Shown in pieces: positions 61,501-64,000 of a stretch of 64,000 bases of DNA. Both the position numbers and the translations under genes were made by a program. Position 1 is the first letter of the stretch; every line of letters begins with the position of its first letter. The notes below the pieces were generated by a model that saw only the letters and a program-made list of their open reading frames with translations, had not been told where the DNA came from and searched no databases. This stretch comes from an uncultured Bacteroidales bacterium (lineage in GTDB: Bacteria; Bacteroidota; Bacteroidia; Bacteroidales; WCHB1-69): assembly GCA_946413585.1 (NCBI GenBank), contig CAMKLG010000004.1, positions 1 through 64,000 of the forward strand, written 5' to 3'.

Positions 61501-62634
61501 ATGAAAATCATCATTCTTGGAACAGCATATCCCTACCGCGGCGGACTGGCAGCTTTCAATGAACGACTTGCCACTGAGTACCAAAAGCAAGGACACGACG
61601 TGGAAATGTACACCTTCACGCTGCAATACCCAAGCTTCCTGTTCCCTGGTAAGACCCAATACAGTCCCGACCCGGCACCAGATAATCTGACCATTTATCG
61701 TAAAATAAATTCTTGTAATCCGTTCAATTGGCTAAAAGTGGGCAAAGAGATTGCCAAAAAGAATGCCGATGTAGTGGTCTTTGCCTATTGGATGTCCTTT
61801 ATGGCTCCATGTATGGGCACTATCGCGCGCAAAATCAAGAAAAATGGTCACACTAAGGTTATTGCGCTAGTCCACAATATGATTCCTCACGAACCCAATG
61901 TATTAGACAAATTCCTACCACCCTATTTCGTGAAATCCATGGATGGTTTCATGGCACTCTCTGAATCTGTAGTCAAGGATATCGAGAAGTTTGACCAACG
62001 GAACTGTCCTAAAAGGTTCTCCCCTCATCCCATCTACGACCATTATGGGGAACTTTTGCCTCGCGAAAAAGCACTTCAACTACTGAATCTGGACCCACAA
62101 AACAGATACGCGCTCTTCTTTGGCTTCATCCGTGCCTACAAAGGACTGGATTTGCTGCTGGAAGCCTTTGCCGACGAGCGGTTGAGTCAATCGAACTTAA
62201 AACTACTAGTGGCTGGCGAGTTTTACGGCGACCCCGATCCTTATCTCCAGAAAATCAAAGAATTAAAGATAGAAGATTCCGTAATTCTGTACAACGACTA
62301 CATACCTGACACTGAAGTGAACCGCTTCTTTAGCGTAGCAGACATTGTTGCCCAACCTTACAAAACTGCCACCCAAAGCGGCGTGACGCAAATCGCCTTC
62401 CATTTCGAGAAACCAATGCTGGTGACCAATGTGGGCGGTCTTCCCGAAATCGTTCCTGACGGCAAAATCGGCTATGTGGTGGAACCTGATCCTAAACCCA
62501 TTGCCGACGCTCTCTGCCGTTTCTTCACAGAAAACAAACAAGAGGAATTTGCGCAAAACGTGAGAGAAGAAAAGAAAAAGTACGCCTGGTCCACCTTCAC
62601 CGAAGTAATGTCCAACCTAATATCAGAAGCCTAA
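61501..62634 (+). CDS. GT4 glycosyltransferase
   Basis: A 377-residue retaining transferase of GT-B fold. The N-terminal domain opens IIILGTAYPYRGGLAAFNERLA; the C-terminal domain has FFGFIRAYKGLDLLLEAFA, LLVAGEFYGDP, and the donor site AQPYKTATQSGVTQIAFHFEKP, followed by TNVGGLPEIVPDGKIGYVV. It transfers a sugar to a lipid-linked or surface glycan. With its own promoter it heads a unit that continues with gmhA after a repeat. Confidence 0.93.
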   Translation: MKIIILGTAYPYRGGLAAFNERLATEYQKQGHDVEMYTFTLQYPSFLFPGKTQYSPDPAPDNLTIYRKINSCNPFNWLKVGKEIAKKNADVVVFAYWMSFMAPCMGTIARKIKKNGHTKVIALVHNMIPHEPNVLDKFLPPYFVKSMDGFMALSESVVKDIEKFDQRNCPKRFSPHPIYDHYGELLPREKALQLLNLDPQNRYALFFGFIRAYKGLDLLLEAFADERLSQSNLKLLVAGEFYGDPDPYLQKIKELKIEDSVILYNDYIPDTEVNRFFSVADIVAQPYKTATQSGVTQIAFHFEKPMLVTNVGGLPEIVPDGKIGYVVEPDPKPIADALCRFFTENKQEEFAQNVREEKKKYAWSTFTEVMSNLISEA

Positions 62635-62642
62635 ACGTATTA

Positions 62643-62685
62643 CCTCCTAAACCTTAACCCCTAATCTGATAACCCCTAAACCAAT
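62643..62685 (+). repeat. CCCTAA-type degenerate repeat
   Basis: Four or five imperfect copies of the CCTAAAC/CCCCTAA unit between the GT4 and gmhA genes, in the same orientation relative to the downstream gene as the other arrays. Confidence 0.7.
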
Positions 62686-62688
62686 CCC

Positions 62689-63267
62689 ATGAACCCCAGA
62701 ATCCCACAATCCATCGAACAATCCATCGCCGCGAAACAGGCGATTTTGAACAACCCCGAATTCCTCGACCGCATCCAACAGGGGGCTGAAATGATTGTCG
62801 CATCCTTGCGCGATGGCGGCAAAATCCATTTCTGCGGAAACGGAGGCAGCGCCGCTGATGCGCAACACCTCGCCGCAGAACTCTCCGGCCGTTTCTACTT
62901 CGATCGGCCACCGCTCAACGCTGAAGCCCTCCACTGCAACACCTCCTACCTCACCGCCGTGGGCAACGACTACGGCTACGACCTCATCTTCTCGCGCCTG
63001 CTGCGCGGCTCCGCCAAAACCGGTGATGTCATCGTGGGCATCTCCACCTCCGGCAACTCCAAAAACATCCTCAACGCCTTCGAGGTGGCCAAGGAGATGG
63101 GCGTTAAAATCATCGCCATGACTGGCGAGACCGGCGGTGCGATGAAAGACTACGCCGACACTCTGCTGAATGTACCCTCCAAGGACACCCCTCGCATCCA
63201 GGAGAGCCACATCATGATCGGACATATCATCTGCGAACTCGTAGAATCCGCAATGTTTGAGAAATAG
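62689..63267 (+). CDS. gmhA: Phosphoheptose isomerase GmhA
   Basis: Converts sedoheptulose-7-phosphate to D-glycero-D-manno-heptose-7-phosphate, the first step of the heptose precursor for LPS core or S-layer glycans. The 192-residue SIS-domain protein shows CGNGGSAADAQHLAAEL (about residues 45-61), TAVGNDYGYDLIFSR, GISTSGNSKNIL and RIQESHIMIGH. Length is standard. The rest of the heptose pathway is not in the window. Confidence 0.96.
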   Translation: MNPRIPQSIEQSIAAKQAILNNPEFLDRIQQGAEMIVASLRDGGKIHFCGNGGSAADAQHLAAELSGRFYFDRPPLNAEALHCNTSYLTAVGNDYGYDLIFSRLLRGSAKTGDVIVGISTSGNSKNILNAFEVAKEMGVKIIAMTGETGGAMKDYADTLLNVPSKDTPRIQESHIMIGHIICELVESAMFEK

Positions 63268-63295
63268 GTATTTTATTAACGAATAATATTCCAAG

Positions 63296-63385
63296 AGGGC
63301 TGCAAGCCCGACACGTGTCAACCCAGGGTGAGCGGCAGCGAGCCCTGGTCTCCAAAGTGAGTGATAGCGAGCCCCGAGGAAAAGA
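63296..63385. repeat. REP-like dispersed palindromic element, copy 2, with partial tandem unit
   Basis: It matches the element at 8007-8060 (GGGCTG-AAGCCCGAC, then CCCAGGGTGAGCG and CCCTGG), followed by a second, truncated half-unit (GTGAGTGATAGCGAGCCCCGAGG). It fills the gap between gmhA and the acyltransferase gene. Confidence 0.75.
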
Positions 63386-63392
63386 AACCAAT

Positions 63393-64000
63393 ATGCGACG
63401 ACTACTCTACATCATCCGAACCATCAATGTAATCAAAACCATCTGGTTCAACTTCAAAGTGTTCCCCTTCGCGGTGGCCAAGAAGCTACCGGTGTGGCTC
63501 TACGGGAAGGTGACTTTCCGCAGTCTCACGGGCAAAATCATCATCAACGGACCCATCACCTCCGGGATGATCAGAATCGGGAAAAACGACCATTATGTCG
63601 ATACCGCCATCCAGCAGTGCATCTGGAACGTGCGGGGAACGCTCATCTTCAACGGACCCGTCATCTTCGGCCACGGCTCCTACGTGGTGATTTCCGACAA
63701 TGCGACGTTGGAGTTCGGCAAAAGGGAATCCTATTTCGGCACCAACCTCAAGATTTTCTGCTTCGACCGAATTGTGATCGGCAGCAACGTGCGTGCAGCG
63801 TGGGACTGCCAATTTATGGACACAACATTCCATTACGTGCAGAATCTCAACAAGAACGGGGAAATCGGACCGCTAACCAAACCCATTATCCTCGGCGAGG
63901 ACATCTGGGTCGGCAACCGCACCACGTTTACCAAAGGCGCATTTGTCCCCGATAAAACCATTGTGGCATCCAACAGTTTGGTAAACAAGGACTTCTCAAA
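63393..64000 (+). CDS. Left-handed beta-helix (hexapeptide) acyltransferase, partial
   Basis: A frame of 202 codons that runs off the window. The N-terminal ~45 residues are hydrophobic/basic; then hexapeptide-type strands appear (INGPITSGMIRIG, FNGPVIFGHGSY, IVIGSNVRAAWDCQFMDTTFHYV, PIILGEDIWVGNRTTFTKGAFVPD). This is the pattern of serine/sugar O-acetyltransferases of polysaccharide loci. The acceptor is unknown; the C-terminus is not visible. Confidence 0.88.
   Translation, partial: MRRLLYIIRTINVIKTIWFNFKVFPFAVAKKLPVWLYGKVTFRSLTGKIIINGPITSGMIRIGKNDHYVDTAIQQCIWNVRGTLIFNGPVIFGHGSYVVISDNATLEFGKRESYFGTNLKIFCFDRIVIGSNVRAAWDCQFMDTTFHYVQNLNKNGEIGPLTKPIILGEDIWVGNRTTFTKGAFVPDKTIVASNSLVNKDFS

Noticed and set aside
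1..64000. tRNA, rRNA or tmRNA genes
   Set aside because: I looked for cloverleaf-like arms and conserved rRNA stretches in the gaps and found none; a tRNAscan or Infernal run would settle this.

Overview
The window comes from a member of the Bacteroidales (phylum Bacteroidota). The evidence is Bacteroidota-type promoters (TAnnTTTG -7 boxes, here nearly always followed by GCC or GC), cargo proteins with type IX secretion (T9SS) sorting domains of both type A and type B, an outer-membrane TonB-dependent receptor, and a carboxynorspermidine-dehydrogenase-like polyamine enzyme. T9SS cargo argues against the genus Bacteroides itself and for a T9SS-bearing anaerobic lineage; an [FeFe]-hydrogenase maturation GTPase (HydF) fits an anaerobe. 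No rRNA, tRNA, CRISPR array or transposase gene was seen.

Layout. 0-10.6 kb: housekeeping and metabolism (secreted proteins, HydF, a BASS-type transporter, LMW phosphatase, Mrp ATPase, ThyA, Pgk, mannose-1-phosphate guanylyltransferase). 10.6-15.5 kb: exonuclease, T9SS type A cargo, PASTA protein and a Lys1-like dehydrogenase. 15.6-21.3 kb: a polysaccharide operon (flippase, TupA-like ATP-grasp, a polymerase-ligase/GT4 fusion, GT2). 21.3-29.2 kb: an outer-membrane protein, TonB receptor, CCG-domain iron-sulfur protein, lipoproteins, zinc-ribbon protein and Nif3. 29.4-32.1 kb: rpsO-pnp, preceded by a candidate small RNA gene (32180-32336, minus). 32.5-34.6 kb: an AraC regulator and a polyamine dehydrogenase. 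34.7-46.3 kb: four large paralogous FG-GAP-type T9SS type B proteins, with a Fic protein gene inserted after the first. 46.4-52.6 kb: a pseudaminic-acid operon (pseB, pseC, pseF, an AlbA_2 ATPase, a tandem GNAT, pseI) without a recognisable pseG, followed by polysaccharide-locus genes. 54.5-61.4 kb: two HipBST-like toxin-antitoxin modules on either side of a GT2 and a YfhO-family gene. 61.5-64 kb: GT4, gmhA and an acyltransferase cut by the window edge.

The most striking structure is the 34.7-46.3 kb array. Two types of N-terminal domain and two types of C-terminal sorting module occur in all four possible combinations. The first gene is followed by a 66-bp relic of the C-terminus it no longer uses, which is sequence evidence for a swapped 3' module. 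Other notable signals are operator arrays with exact spacing (three 17-bp repeats every 31 bp before the Fic gene; three HipB-like operators every 40 bp before the second hip module), a duplicated gene tail flanking the first hip module, heptamer-type tandem repeats of differing unit at many gene junctions, two families of dispersed palindromes, and a perfect 20-bp hairpin between rpsO and pnp.

Much of the window builds the cell surface: sugar nucleotides, glycosyltransferases, export and ligation functions, and T9SS cargo. The position of the pseudaminic-acid operon directly after the T9SS array suggests, but does not prove, a link between the surface proteins and the glycan.
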